Source of the DNA: an uncultured Clostridia bacterium
GTDB lineage: Bacteria > Bacillota > Clostridia > Christensenellales > Borkfalkiaceae
DNA: 64,000 bases
Direction: 5' to 3'
NCBI GenBank assembly: GCA_949290575.1
Contig: CASESJ010000005.1
Span: 1-64,000, forward strand
Made by a program: the position numbers and the translations under genes
The notes under the pieces: generated by a model
Database searches by the model: none
Seen by the model: only the letters and a program-made list of their open reading frames with translations
Told to the model about the DNA's origin: nothing
Shown here: one piece after another, positions 42,863-52,784 of the stretch
Position numbering within the stretch: position 1 is the stretch's first letter
How the letters are laid out: each line of letters begins with the position of its first letter

Positions 42863-43906
42863 ATGGATTGCAAAAATGATATTTATTATGCACCTGTTTT
42901 GATAACGACATTGTGTCGTTTTGAACATTTTGTTAATTGTCTTGAATCGTTAAAACGTAATACTTGGGCTCAGTACACGGATGTTTTTATAGGATTAGAT
43001 TATCCGCTTAAAGAAGCACATAAAGATGGTTATATAAAAATTTGCAAATATTTAGAGAGCTCAGATTTTTCAATATTTCATAGTTTCAATGTTATTAAGC
43101 GAAATAAGAATTATGGTGCTATAAAAAATCCCTTAGACTTAATAATTATGATTTCTGAAAAATACGATAGGTTTATAATTGCAGAAGATGATATTTGCTT
43201 TTCGCCTAATTTTATTGAATACATGGATAAATGTTTGGCTAAATTTGCTGATGATGATTCAATAATGGGCGTGAATGGCTATTCATACCCATTAAATTAT
43301 AAAGTTAGTGATGGTGCTAATATCTTTTTTCAGAATGCAACATTTTCAGCATGGGGTTGTGGATTTTGGACAAAAAAGTATTTTACCATAAACGAGCAGT
43401 TATCTAATGGTTATCTTTTTAATAATTTTGACAAAAGCAAATCAAATGGTACTTTGCATAAATTAATAAAAGGGCGTTATTATGATTACATGTATCATGC
43501 TTTAACTGGGTTTAATGAGTATTTTTATACAATGTCTGATATGGCGTTAGGTGTTTATATGTCATTTACTAATATGAAAGTTGTTACGCCGGTATTGACA
43601 AAGACAATTAATAGAGGATTTGATGGTAGCGGAGTTTGTTGCCAAGATATAAGAAAAATTGATAATAAATCATCCATAACTTACAACTATCTAGAGCAAC
43701 CAATTGATAATAAAATAAATTTTGAACCAATAGTCGATTGTGGCGATAATTTACCCTATAATCATAAATTGTTAGATGATTTTTTAGCAGTATCTTTAAA
43801 ACAAAAAATTAAAGTATGGCTACTGATTATATATTATAAAATATTTGGTAGAAAATTTTGTATTAGAACTGTCTCGTTTATTAAGAAAAAATTTAAACAT
43901 AATTAA
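42863..43906 (+). CDS. GT-A-type glycosyltransferase
   Basis: 347 residues. The N-terminal half resembles GT2-like or GnT-I-like enzymes: APVLITTLCRFEHFVNCLESLKRN (about 11-34) and the metal-binding acidic RFIIAEDDICFSPNFIEYM (about 104-122). The C-terminal part ends in a hydrophobic and basic segment that may hold it at the membrane. It probably adds a side or later sugar. Confidence 0.8.
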   Translation: MDCKNDIYYAPVLITTLCRFEHFVNCLESLKRNTWAQYTDVFIGLDYPLKEAHKDGYIKICKYLESSDFSIFHSFNVIKRNKNYGAIKNPLDLIIMISEKYDRFIIAEDDICFSPNFIEYMDKCLAKFADDDSIMGVNGYSYPLNYKVSDGANIFFQNATFSAWGCGFWTKKYFTINEQLSNGYLFNNFDKSKSNGTLHKLIKGRYYDYMYHALTGFNEYFYTMSDMALGVYMSFTNMKVVTPVLTKTINRGFDGSGVCCQDIRKIDNKSSITYNYLEQPIDNKINFEPIVDCGDNLPYNHKLLDDFLAVSLKQKIKVWLLIIYYKIFGRKFCIRTVSFIKKKFKHN

Positions 43907-43928
43907 TTAAGATTTTTGGTATATTTAG

Positions 43929-45497
43929 ATGGAAAATAACCTTACAAGAAAAACTATGTCTGGAATGGTATGGAAATTTGCTGAACGAATTGGTTATCAG
44001 TTGGTTACAGCTATAGTTTCTATTGTTCTAGCGCGCATATTAATGCCAGAAGATTATGGTATAATAGCAGTAGTTACTATTTTTATTACTTTATGTGATG
44101 TTTTTATTTCAAATGGATTTGGTAATGCTTTGATACAAAAGGTTAATGCTGATGAGGTTGATTTTTCATCAGTATTTTATGTGAGCCTATTATTTTCTCT
44201 TGTCCTATATATTCTGCTTTTTTCTATTGCTCCGTTAATTTCAAAATTTTATAATAATAATTTAATAACAAATGTATTGCGCATAATGGGATTAAGACTT
44301 CCAATTGCGGCAGTTTATTCTGTGCAACAAGCTTATGTGACTCGTAAAATGCAATTTCGAAAGTTTTTTATTGCGACGCTTGTTGGCACACTTGTTTCGG
44401 GTGGCGTTGGTATAGGAATGGCATATGGTGGTTTAGGTATTTGGGCTTTAGTTGGGCAGAATATGAGCAATATGTTTGTGAATATGATTGTTCTATTCTT
44501 TGTTGTTAAATGGAGACCAAAGTTTGTATTTTCATTTAAAAAAGTAAAAGGTTTACTTTCATACGGATGGAAATTAATGTTATCTGGTTTGTTAGATACT
44601 GGTTACAACCAAGTTTGCGGCCTTATAATTGGCAAAATGTATACAACAGCAGATTTAGCTTATTATGACCAGGGTCAAAAGTACCCATCGCTGATTGCAA
44701 ACAATTTGAATTCATCGATGAATTCAGTTTTGTTATCAGCAATGTCCAAAAGACAAGATGATAAAGAAAAGGTAAAACAAGCAACTAGAAAATCTATTAA
44801 GTTAAGTGCTTATCTTCTTATTCCTTGTATGGTTGGACTTGCATGTGTTGCAGAACAATTTGTACATGTAATACTAACAGATAAATGGCTTGCTGCAGTT
44901 CCCTATATACAGATTATGTGTGCTGTATATGCTTTATATCCAATTCAAACAGCAAATTTGACTGCTATTCAGGCTATGGGCAGAAGCGATCTTTTTCTTA
45001 TACTTGAAATAATAAAAAAAGTTGTAGGAATTGCTGCTTTAGTTGCATCAATGTGGTTTGGAGTATTATGGATTGCATTAACAATGTTAATCACAACTAT
45101 TTTCTCTTCTTTTGTAAATGCTTTTCCTAATAAAAAATTACTAAATTATAGCTATTTGGAGCAAATTAAAGATATTTTGCCTTCAATAGGGTTAGCAGTT
45201 TTAATGGGTATTCCTGTTTATTTGCTAAATTATCTGCCTATTAATTCAGTTATTATACTTGTTTTACAGATTTTAGCAGGCATAATAATATATGTATTAT
45301 TTTCTGCTTTATTTAAAATTGAAAGTTTTGTATTTCTATTGGGATTTGTACAACAGATATTTAAGAAGAAAAAAGTAACTGATGCTCCTAATTCCGATAC
45401 AGATTTTGATGATAAGATTGAGACTAATGCGGTTTTAAAAGATATTGATATTGATGAAGATAAGGATAATTCAGCGGATAATAATCTTAACAAATAA
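43929..45497 (+). CDS. wzx: Wzx-type repeat-unit flippase
   Basis: 522 residues of the MATE/MOP polysaccharide-transport family with 12-14 membrane helices. The N-terminus shows SGMVWKFAERIGYQLVTAIVSIVLARILMPEDYG and a FISNGFGNALIQK loop, typical of Wzx/TuaB-like flippases. The last 40 residues are acidic and disordered. It moves undecaprenyl-linked repeat units to the outer face of the membrane. Confidence 0.88.
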   Translation: MENNLTRKTMSGMVWKFAERIGYQLVTAIVSIVLARILMPEDYGIIAVVTIFITLCDVFISNGFGNALIQKVNADEVDFSSVFYVSLLFSLVLYILLFSIAPLISKFYNNNLITNVLRIMGLRLPIAAVYSVQQAYVTRKMQFRKFFIATLVGTLVSGGVGIGMAYGGLGIWALVGQNMSNMFVNMIVLFFVVKWRPKFVFSFKKVKGLLSYGWKLMLSGLLDTGYNQVCGLIIGKMYTTADLAYYDQGQKYPSLIANNLNSSMNSVLLSAMSKRQDDKEKVKQATRKSIKLSAYLLIPCMVGLACVAEQFVHVILTDKWLAAVPYIQIMCAVYALYPIQTANLTAIQAMGRSDLFLILEIIKKVVGIAALVASMWFGVLWIALTMLITTIFSSFVNAFPNKKLLNYSYLEQIKDILPSIGLAVLMGIPVYLLNYLPINSVIILVLQILAGIIIYVLFSALFKIESFVFLLGFVQQIFKKKKVTDAPNSDTDFDDKIETNAVLKDIDIDEDKDNSADNNLNK

Positions 45498-45534
45498 TAT
45501 AATTTTTTGAAATTGAAGGTAAAAGGAGTTGCAG

Positions 45535-46695
45535 ATGAAAATTTCAAAAAGAGCGTTAGGTATTGAACCGTCTCTTGGGCGTCAATTATTTAATATGGCT
45601 CAAAAATATAATGATGTTATTGATTTAACATTAGGAGACCCAGATTTAATGCCATCAGAGAAAATACGCAATGCTGCATGTTATGCAATCATGAGCGGTA
45701 AAACTCGCTATTCTGCAAATAAGGGCTTAATTGATTTAAGAAAGAACATTGCCAATAGTTTTCATAATGAATACGGATTATCCGTAAATCCTGATACCGA
45801 AGTAATGATTACTGTAGGTGGAATGGAAGGGCTTTATCTAGCAATTGCATGTTTAATCGATGATGGTGATGAAGTGATAATTCAAGCCCCTTATTATGCA
45901 AATTATGTTCAGATGGTTCGTATGTGCGGCGGAATCCCAAAAATTATTTATACTGATGAAGAAAATAATTTTTCTTTTACCAAAAAACAGCTTGAGGATG
46001 CCATATCCGATAGAACCGTTGCCATAATAATCAATACGCCTTCAAATCCTACCGGAAGGGTATATGATAGCTCAACATTGGACATGCTTGCAGATTTTGC
46101 GATTAAGAATGATTTGATTGTAATTTCCGATGAAGTGTACAGATCATTAATATTTGATGGTAAGATACATGATAGTATTATTAAACGTGAAGGCATGCAA
46201 AAAAGGACTGTTCTTGTCGATAGTATGTCAAAAAGATACTCTATGACAGGATATAGACTTGGATATGTTATTTGCGATTCTGAATTGGCAGAAAACATGT
46301 CAAAAATGCAAGAGAATGTTGCCGCTTGCGCTTCATTGCCATCTCAATATGCGGCAATTGCAGCAATATCAGAGTGCTTTGACGATAATTCTAATGTTCA
46401 AGAATATGAACAAAGACGAAATTTTATATGTAAAGCGATAAATGAAATAGAATTGTTATCATGCAATAAACCAGATGCTACGTTTTATTTATTTGTCAAT
46501 ATAGAAAAAACTGGCATGGATTGCATTGATTTTGCTTATAAATTGTTAGAACATGAACACGTCGCTGTTGTCCCTGGTGTAATTTATGGTGATAAATATC
46601 ATAATTACATAAGGATAGCATTCACTGTTGGGATAGATAAGTTATCAATAGCGGTCAACAGAATATCAAAATTTATAAATAGTATTATTAAATAA
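45535..46695 (+). CDS. Class I/II pyridoxal-phosphate aminotransferase
   Basis: 386 residues, aspartate-aminotransferase fold. The PLP lysine is in DSMSKRYSMTGYRLGY (about 227-242); NTPSNPTGRVYD and ISDEVYRSLIFDG are the cofactor-binding segments. The start at 45535 has AAAGGAG 6 bp upstream. It overlaps the next gene (ATP-grasp) by one base, suggesting the two make and use one amino acid. It is unlike sugar aminotransferases of the DegT type, one of which lies downstream. Confidence 0.85.
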   Translation: MKISKRALGIEPSLGRQLFNMAQKYNDVIDLTLGDPDLMPSEKIRNAACYAIMSGKTRYSANKGLIDLRKNIANSFHNEYGLSVNPDTEVMITVGGMEGLYLAIACLIDDGDEVIIQAPYYANYVQMVRMCGGIPKIIYTDEENNFSFTKKQLEDAISDRTVAIIINTPSNPTGRVYDSSTLDMLADFAIKNDLIVISDEVYRSLIFDGKIHDSIIKREGMQKRTVLVDSMSKRYSMTGYRLGYVICDSELAENMSKMQENVAACASLPSQYAAIAAISECFDDNSNVQEYEQRRNFICKAINEIELLSCNKPDATFYLFVNIEKTGMDCIDFAYKLLEHEHVAVVPGVIYGDKYHNYIRIAFTVGIDKLSIAVNRISKFINSIIK

Positions 46696-47906
46696 TGGTA
46701 ATAAAAATGAAAAAATTGCTTTTTCTTGGCGGTGCAATGCAACAAATCCCTGCTATTCAATGTGCAAAGGATATGGGATACTATGTTATAACTTGTGATT
46801 ACCTTCCTGATAACCCAGGCCATAGATATGCGGATGAATATTATAACGTAAGCACAACTGATTTAGAAGGCGTTTTAAATCTTGCAAAGAAATTAAATAT
46901 TGACGGTATTGTTGCATATGCATCAGACCCCGCTGCTCCTACTGCGGCTTATGTATCTGAAAAAATGGGGCTGCCGGGTAACCCTTATGAATCAGTAAAG
47001 ATATTGACAGAGAAAGATTTATTTAGAAACTTTCTTGCTGAACATGGTTTTAATACGCCTAAAGCTCATGGATATAAAACCTATGAAGAGGCTTTAAAGG
47101 ATATAAATAGTTATAAATTTCCTGTAATGGTCAAGCCTGTAGATTCCTCAGGAAGCAAAGGCGTTGTAAAAATTGAAAATGCAACGCAGCTGAAAGATGC
47201 AGTTACAGAGGCTTTATCATACTCAAGGGGAAAACGTTTTATTATTGAAGAATTCATTGTCAAAAAGGGTTATCAGGTTTCCGGCGACGGCTTTTCTGTT
47301 AATGGTAAGCTAGCATTTACAAGTTACGGCAATGAACTTTACAGCGGTAACGGAACACGTGACTATGTGGCTTTAGGTGAGTTTTGGCCGTCTTTATTAA
47401 CCGATAATATAAAAAAGAAAGTTGATGATGAGTTGCAGCGTTTAATTACTGCACTTGGGATGAAAACTTCAGCTTATAACATTGAGGTAATCCTGGATAA
47501 GGATGACAATGTTTATGTATTGGAATTAGGTCCACGTAACGGTGGTAGCTATATTCCTCAGCTTATTCAATATGCAACAGGCGTAGATTTAATCAAATAC
47601 ACGATAAAAGCTGCTTTGGGCGAAGATTGTTCTGATCTTTCCATGAAAAATTCAACTGGATATTGGAGCAATTACATGATATTAAGTAAATTATCAGGGG
47701 AATTCGACGGCATTTGGTTTGATAGTATTTTTGAGAAAAATAATTTATTGTCGGTATATTGTACTTATAAAAAAGGAGACCACGTAACGGCATACAAGAA
47801 TACCTCTGATTCGCTTGGAACGATTTTATTTAAGGCTAATTCCTTAGATGAAATGATTGATATAACTCAAAATATTGACAAATATTATAAAGTACAAGTT
47901 AAATAA
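46695..47906 (+). CDS. ATP-grasp carboxylate-amine ligase
   Basis: 403 residues (399 if the ATG at 46707 is used). The fold has a PurK-like N-domain (LFLGGAMQQIPAIQCAKDMGYYV), the ATP-grasp strand FPVMVKPVDSSGSKGVVKI (about 143-161) and the C-terminal metal-binding VLELGPRNGGSY (about 272-283). Such ligases join a carboxylate to an amine with ATP. Beside an aminotransferase, a GNAT enzyme and an aminosugar pathway, it may couple an amino acid to the sugar amine. Confidence 0.85.
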   Translation: MVIKMKKLLFLGGAMQQIPAIQCAKDMGYYVITCDYLPDNPGHRYADEYYNVSTTDLEGVLNLAKKLNIDGIVAYASDPAAPTAAYVSEKMGLPGNPYESVKILTEKDLFRNFLAEHGFNTPKAHGYKTYEEALKDINSYKFPVMVKPVDSSGSKGVVKIENATQLKDAVTEALSYSRGKRFIIEEFIVKKGYQVSGDGFSVNGKLAFTSYGNELYSGNGTRDYVALGEFWPSLLTDNIKKKVDDELQRLITALGMKTSAYNIEVILDKDDNVYVLELGPRNGGSYIPQLIQYATGVDLIKYTIKAALGEDCSDLSMKNSTGYWSNYMILSKLSGEFDGIWFDSIFEKNNLLSVYCTYKKGDHVTAYKNTSDSLGTILFKANSLDEMIDITQNIDKYYKVQVK

Positions 47907-47907
47907 A

Positions 47908-48330
47908 ATGAAGAATTTAAAATATTGTGATTTTAAAAATTTTATTTTAGCTCATGATGCTTCTTTTGAACCAAGATTGAGTAGTGTAACAGAAATAAAT
48001 ACATACATAGATAAACTATATAGTAACGCAGATATCTTCTTTAAAACAGAAGATAATAATCTTGTAGGTTTTGTTGCGGGGTATATTAATGATTTTATCA
48101 ATAAGAGTGCGTATATTTCTTTGGTTTTAGTGGATGAGCATTTTAGGGGAAAAGGTATAGCGAATAGTCTATTAAAGGAATTCACAGAAGAGTGCCGAAG
48201 ATTAAATTTTAAAGTTATACGCTTGGAGGCCAGGATTAATAATTCAGCTAAAAGATTGTACGAGAATTTTGGTTTTAGTGAAGAATTCCGCGATCAATTC
48301 TCTATACATTTTATTTTTAAATTAAATTGA
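47908..48330 (+). CDS. GNAT family N-acetyltransferase
   Basis: 140 residues. The acetyl-CoA loop is VDEHFRGKGIANSLLKEF (about 82-99) and the C-terminal NNSAKRLYENFGF follows. It lies between the ATP-grasp ligase and the VioA-like aminotransferase and probably acylates the 4-amino group of the dTDP sugar, or the attached amino acid. The start at 47908 is chosen so as not to overlap the upstream gene. Confidence 0.84.
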   Translation: MKNLKYCDFKNFILAHDASFEPRLSSVTEINTYIDKLYSNADIFFKTEDNNLVGFVAGYINDFINKSAYISLVLVDEHFRGKGIANSLLKEFTEECRRLNFKVIRLEARINNSAKRLYENFGFSEEFRDQFSIHFIFKLN

Positions 48331-48352
48331 TTTTATACTGTATAGGTGTTTT

Positions 48353-49459
48353 ATGTCAGCAAAGATAAATGTAACTCGCTCTTCAATGCCTGATTTTGAA
48401 GAGTATTGCGAAGAAATTAAAGACCTTTGGGACAGCCATTGGCTTACCAATATGGGAGCAAAACATAAGCAGCTCGAAGCTGAACTAAAAAAATATCTTA
48501 ATACTCCCAATATAACTCTGTATACGAATGGACATTTAGCTCTTGAAAATATTATTGCGGCAATGGATTTTCCTAAAGGTGCAGAAGTTATTACTACCCC
48601 CTTCACTTTTGCATCCACTACTCATGCTATAGTTCGTAACGGATTGATACCTATCTTTTGCGATGTCAACCCTAAAGATTATACTATCGATGTAGCTAAA
48701 ATCGAAGAATTGATTACGGATAAGACTTGCGCTATAGTTCCTGTACATGTTTATGGCAATTTATGCGATGTGGATAGAATTGCAGATATCGCTAAAAAAT
48801 ATAATTTAAAAGTTATTTATGATGCCGCCCATGCATTTGGCGTTACATATAAGGGCGTTAGTTCTGCAAACTTCGGCGACGCTTCCATGTTCTCGTTTCA
48901 CGCGACAAAAGTCTTCAACACTATTGAGGGTGGAGCTGTATGTTTTCATGATAACAGCCTCAGTGAAATACTCGATAACCTAAAAAATTTTGGCATCAAG
49001 GGTCCCGAACGCTGTGTATTTGTTGGCGGTAACGCAAAGATGAACGAGTTTCAGGCTGCCATGGGATTGTGCAACCTTCGCCATCTGAGTGCGGAGCTTG
49101 AAAAGCGCAAAAAGGTTGTAGAGCATTACAGGGAAAGGCTTGCAGGGATAAAAGGAATTGTCCTTTGCGCTCCGCAGGCAGATGTTGAACCCAATTATGC
49201 ATATTTCCCCGTTGTATTTGATGGGTATAAGTATAATCGCGATCAGGTATTTGCTATGCTCGGCGAGCAGAACATCGTGGCACGCAAATATTTTTATCCC
49301 ATAACAAACAGCTTTGAATGTTACAAAGATTACCCTACCGCCGGAGCCGAGAAAACTCCTGTGGCAAAATATCTGTCTGACAGGGTACTTACTCTTCCTC
49401 TTTACGCAGATCTTGCAATCGAAGACGTTGATAAAATTTGCGATATTATTTTAGGTTAA
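48353..49459 (+). CDS. dTDP-4-keto-6-deoxyhexose aminotransferase, VioA-like (DegT/DnrJ/EryC1 family)
   Basis: 368 residues. The start VTRSSMPDFEEYCEEIKDLWDSHWLTNMG and ITLYTNGHLALENI closely follow VioA/FdtB-type enzymes; the PLP lysine is in FSFHATKVFNTIEGG (about 180-194). Using the RmlB product, it would make dTDP-4-amino-4,6-dideoxyglucose (or the galactose form). GC content rises within this gene toward its 3' end, hinting at a recombination joint near 48.85 kb. Confidence 0.85.
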   Translation: MSAKINVTRSSMPDFEEYCEEIKDLWDSHWLTNMGAKHKQLEAELKKYLNTPNITLYTNGHLALENIIAAMDFPKGAEVITTPFTFASTTHAIVRNGLIPIFCDVNPKDYTIDVAKIEELITDKTCAIVPVHVYGNLCDVDRIADIAKKYNLKVIYDAAHAFGVTYKGVSSANFGDASMFSFHATKVFNTIEGGAVCFHDNSLSEILDNLKNFGIKGPERCVFVGGNAKMNEFQAAMGLCNLRHLSAELEKRKKVVEHYRERLAGIKGIVLCAPQADVEPNYAYFPVVFDGYKYNRDQVFAMLGEQNIVARKYFYPITNSFECYKDYPTAGAEKTPVAKYLSDRVLTLPLYADLAIEDVDKICDIILG

Positions 49460-49497
49460 AGCACAACAACTATTTTATGACATGAGATGAGGTGCGT

Positions 49498-50370
49498 ATG
49501 AAAGGTATTATTCTTGCGGGTGGAAAAGGAACAAGGTTGTATCCAATGACCAAAGCTGTGTCCAAACAGCTTTTACCTATTTATGACAAGCCGCTAATTT
49601 ATTATCCGTTATCAGTTTTATTGTTAGCCGGTATAAGGGAAATTTTAATTATTTCTACGCCGCAGGATACTCCTTTATATGAAGAGTTGCTGGGGAATGG
49701 AAGTCAAATCGGTATTTCTATTACATATGCGGTGCAGGATAAACCTCGCGGACTTGCCGATGCATTTATTATCGGCGAGAAATTTATCGGAAACGACAGC
49801 GTATGCCTTATTTTAGGTGACAATGTATTTTATGGCACGGATTTGACGAGAGCTTTAAAACACTCAATAAAAGAACTTAATGGTGCAACTATTTTCGGAT
49901 ATCCCGTCAATAATCCAAAGGCTTTTGGCGTGGTTGAATTCGATGAAAACAATAATGTGCTTTCTATTGAAGAGAAACCTCAGAATCCAAAGTCAAATTA
50001 TGCTGTCCCTGGTTTATATTTCTATGATAACAGCGTTGTCAAAATTGCAAAGAATGTTAAGCCTTCGGCCCGCGGAGAAATTGAAATAACTTCAATAAAT
50101 AATACCTATCTCGAAATGGGAAAACTTAAAGTTACGCGGCTTGGAAGAGGCATGGCGTGGCTTGATACGGGAACGCCTGCGGGCATGTTGAAAGCGGCAC
50201 AATTCGTTCAGACCATCCAGGAAATGCAAGGATTTTATGTGTCGTGTATAGAAGAAATTGCCTGGCGCCGTGGATTTATCGATACAAAACAGCTTAAAGA
50301 AATAGGCGAAAGCTTAAAAATGACTGATTATGGTCAATACATTTTATCATTGACAGAGGAACGCAAATGA
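49498..50370 (+). CDS. rmlA: Glucose-1-phosphate thymidylyltransferase
   Basis: Makes dTDP-glucose from dTTP and glucose 1-phosphate; 290 residues. The N-terminal [20 protein letters not shown] and [11 protein letters not shown] are diagnostic. The start at 49498 has GAGGT upstream. It overlaps rmlB by 4 bp. RmlC and RmlD are absent, so rhamnose is not the product. Confidence 0.95.
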   Translation: MKGIILAGGKGTRLYPMTKAVSKQLLPIYDKPLIYYPLSVLLLAGIREILIISTPQDTPLYEELLGNGSQIGISITYAVQDKPRGLADAFIIGEKFIGNDSVCLILGDNVFYGTDLTRALKHSIKELNGATIFGYPVNNPKAFGVVEFDENNNVLSIEEKPQNPKSNYAVPGLYFYDNSVVKIAKNVKPSARGEIEITSINNTYLEMGKLKVTRLGRGMAWLDTGTPAGMLKAAQFVQTIQEMQGFYVSCIEEIAWRRGFIDTKQLKEIGESLKMTDYGQYILSLTEERK

Positions 50371-51389
50371 CAATAATAGTAACCGGTGGCGCCGGATTTA
50401 TAGGCAGCAACTTTATATTCCATATGCTTGGAAAGTACCCCGATTACCGCATAGTATGCCTCGATAAACTCACCTATGCCGGCAATCTTTCGACGCTTGC
50501 AAGCGTAATGGACAACCCCCACTTCCGCTTTGTAAAGCTAGACGTATGCGACCGCGAGGGTGTATACAAACTCTTCGAAGAGGAACACCCCGACATAATT
50601 GTTAACTTCGCGGCTGAAAGCCATGTAGACAGAAGCATCGAAGATCCGACAATCTTCCTTCAGACTAATATAATAGGCACATCTGTGCTTATGGACGCCT
50701 GCCGCAAGTACGGCATTAAGAGGTATCATCAGGTATCCACGGACGAAGTCTACGGCGATTTGCCGCTCGACCGTCCCGACCTGTTCTTCACTGAGACCAC
50801 CCCTCTTCACACGTCCAGCCCCTATTCAAGTTCCAAGGCATCGGCAGACCTATTAGTTCTGGCATATTATCGCACGTATGGTTTGCCCGTCAGCATATCG
50901 AGGTGCTCGAATAACTACGGTCCCTACCACTTCCCCGAAAAATTAATTCCTCTCATGATAGCCAACGCGCTTGCAGACAAGCCCCTTCCCGTGTACGGCA
51001 AGGGTGAAAACGTGCGCGACTGGTTGTATGTCGAAGACCACTGCAAGGCGATAGATTTAATCATTCACAAGGGCAGAGTCGGCGAAGTGTACAATGTTGG
51101 CGGTCACAACGAGATGAAGAATATCGATATCGTCAAGCTGATATGCAAGGAACTAGGTAAGCCTGAAAGCCTTATAACTTACGTTGCCGACCGTAAGGGG
51201 CATGATATGCGCTATGCAATCGACCCCACGAAGATACACGAAGAGCTTGGCTGGCTGCCCGAAACAAAGTTTGCGGACGGCATAAAGAAGACGATAAAGT
51301 GGTATCTCGACAATAAGGAATGGTGGCAAACCATTATTTCCGGCGAGTACCAGAATTATTACGAAAAGATGTACGGCAACAGAGGATAA
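50367..51389 (+). CDS. rmlB: dTDP-glucose 4,6-dehydratase
   Basis: Converts dTDP-glucose to dTDP-4-keto-6-deoxyglucose; 340 residues. NAD motif [10 protein letters not shown] (7-16), STDEVYGDL with the catalytic Asp-Glu, and YSSSKASAD with Tyr-x3-Lys. The gene's base composition is clearly GC-richer than the rest of the cargo and like the backbone, so its codons come from a different source than the glycosyltransferases. It is the last gene of the sugar cluster. Confidence 0.95.
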   Translation: MTIIVTGGAGFIGSNFIFHMLGKYPDYRIVCLDKLTYAGNLSTLASVMDNPHFRFVKLDVCDREGVYKLFEEEHPDIIVNFAAESHVDRSIEDPTIFLQTNIIGTSVLMDACRKYGIKRYHQVSTDEVYGDLPLDRPDLFFTETTPLHTSSPYSSSKASADLLVLAYYRTYGLPVSISRCSNNYGPYHFPEKLIPLMIANALADKPLPVYGKGENVRDWLYVEDHCKAIDLIIHKGRVGEVYNVGGHNEMKNIDIVKLICKELGKPESLITYVADRKGHDMRYAIDPTKIHEELGWLPETKFADGIKKTIKWYLDNKEWWQTIISGEYQNYYEKMYGNRG

Positions 51390-51471
51390 TTCTATTTTAG
51401 CGCTAAATAACTAATAAATTGTTTAGTAATGCTGCTAAGTCAATTAAAAACGTTATAAATTTGAGGTAAAA

Positions 51472-52680
51472 ATGAATGACTTTTTAAATAATTCATTTTT
51501 TGATATGATAGCAAATGAAGCGCTGAATGATTTAAAAAGTAAAAGCAATAAGGCATTACAACATAAGTTTTCGGGACAAATTAAGGGTAACTTTCTAATT
51601 GCGACAAAAGCAAGCGTTTTAAGGCAAATATCGACCGAAATTGCTAAATATTACGATCTGACTATAACAGATGAAAAAATTATAAGCAACGAGAATGAGA
51701 TGGTAGACTATGATGTTTGTAGACATATTACCGGCATTCACAGGTCGAATTTAATTTTTGAGACAACTGATAAACGTAAGCAGTTAGAAAGTGACATTGA
51801 TTACAAAAAAGAACTTGTTGGAAAAGCAATAAATCAGATAATACTTCGACGCTATGGTAGTGTGTATTTTAGACAGCGCCCTATTATGCATGGTGAAAGT
51901 TTTCTCTTCTTTCCTGTCCCGTATTATCTGTTTGTCTTGTGTGTAAGAATGTTAGAAATCCTTAACACAGAAAAAGCAAGACAACTAAAGTGTTCTTCGA
52001 TTATTATAGCGATTGTAAATAAAGGCTTAGCGGCTTTATCTTTATTAGAAGATAATTTCCTTGACAATGTTTATCCTATATGCAGAGGAATTATTGAGTT
52101 ATATTTTCAGTTTTTGCTCTTGGACATTAACCCAGATGCTTTAAGCTCATATGATAAATTTTCCAGATTTGATTTGGAAAAAACCTGTATTTCTCAAACT
52201 TATTCGGATGAGTTTAATGATTTATTTTCTAATAGGACAAATCAAAGCAGTAAGAATAAAATAGATTATTTGCATTTCGGTTGGGTAGATTGTATATCTA
52301 ACTATCATGAAAAAGTAAAATCCAAGCCTTATTCTATAAACGGCATTGTTGAATATCTGCAATCGATTTATGATGCTGAAGACGATAAGTTTTTATCTAA
52401 CCTTAAAGTGCTGTTTAATATGTGCCATGGATATACGCACGGAAGCATAGGACATTCACGTTATCCAATCTTACATTATTTTGAAATCTCGATTATGCTT
52501 TATCAAACGCTGTGTCATACATATTTGATAATTTGCGGAACCTTACAGCAAGATACAAAAATTAACGAAATAGACATTGTTGATGAATTAAATCAAGCGT
52601 ATGCTTTATTAGAGCAACAATATACTAAAAGAACAACTGAAAATTTTAATTACTATTATCAAAATCAATTTCTTATTTAG
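51472..52680 (+). CDS. Uncharacterised protein, possibly DUF5677-like
   Basis: 402 residues, AT-rich codons, no signal peptide. A hydrophobic helical stretch (about residues 138-160) and a NVYPICRGIIELYFQFLLLD segment recall DUF5677-type helical proteins, found beside mobile genes, but I cannot confirm this. GAGGT precedes the start. It lies between the sugar operon and the right end of the element, a common spot for accessory or defence genes; no function can be assigned. Confidence 0.55.
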   Translation: MNDFLNNSFFDMIANEALNDLKSKSNKALQHKFSGQIKGNFLIATKASVLRQISTEIAKYYDLTITDEKIISNENEMVDYDVCRHITGIHRSNLIFETTDKRKQLESDIDYKKELVGKAINQIILRRYGSVYFRQRPIMHGESFLFFPVPYYLFVLCVRMLEILNTEKARQLKCSSIIIAIVNKGLAALSLLEDNFLDNVYPICRGIIELYFQFLLLDINPDALSSYDKFSRFDLEKTCISQTYSDEFNDLFSNRTNQSSKNKIDYLHFGWVDCISNYHEKVKSKPYSINGIVEYLQSIYDAEDDKFLSNLKVLFNMCHGYTHGSIGHSRYPILHYFEISIMLYQTLCHTYLIICGTLQQDTKINEIDIVDELNQAYALLEQQYTKRTTENFNYYYQNQFLI

Positions 52681-52700
52681 CTTTATACCTGCCTAAAAAA

Positions 52701-52736
52701 AGGGAGTATCGTGGGTTTACGATACTCCCTATGTTT
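52701..52736. terminator. Bidirectional terminator at the end of the cargo
   Basis: 12-bp stem (52701-52712 with 52719-52730, loop GGGTTT). Plus-strand tail ATGTTTTT; the minus strand has seven T, the stronger side, serving the DUF6809-type gene. Confidence 0.85.
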
Positions 52737-52784
52737 TTATATTAACCTACTCTTCTTCGATATTTGCACACCTTTTTTATAGAA

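Noticed and set aside
34235..51389. dTDP-rhamnose pathway
   Set aside because: rmlA and rmlB are present, but rmlC and rmlD are not; the adjacent VioA-like aminotransferase points to an amino sugar.
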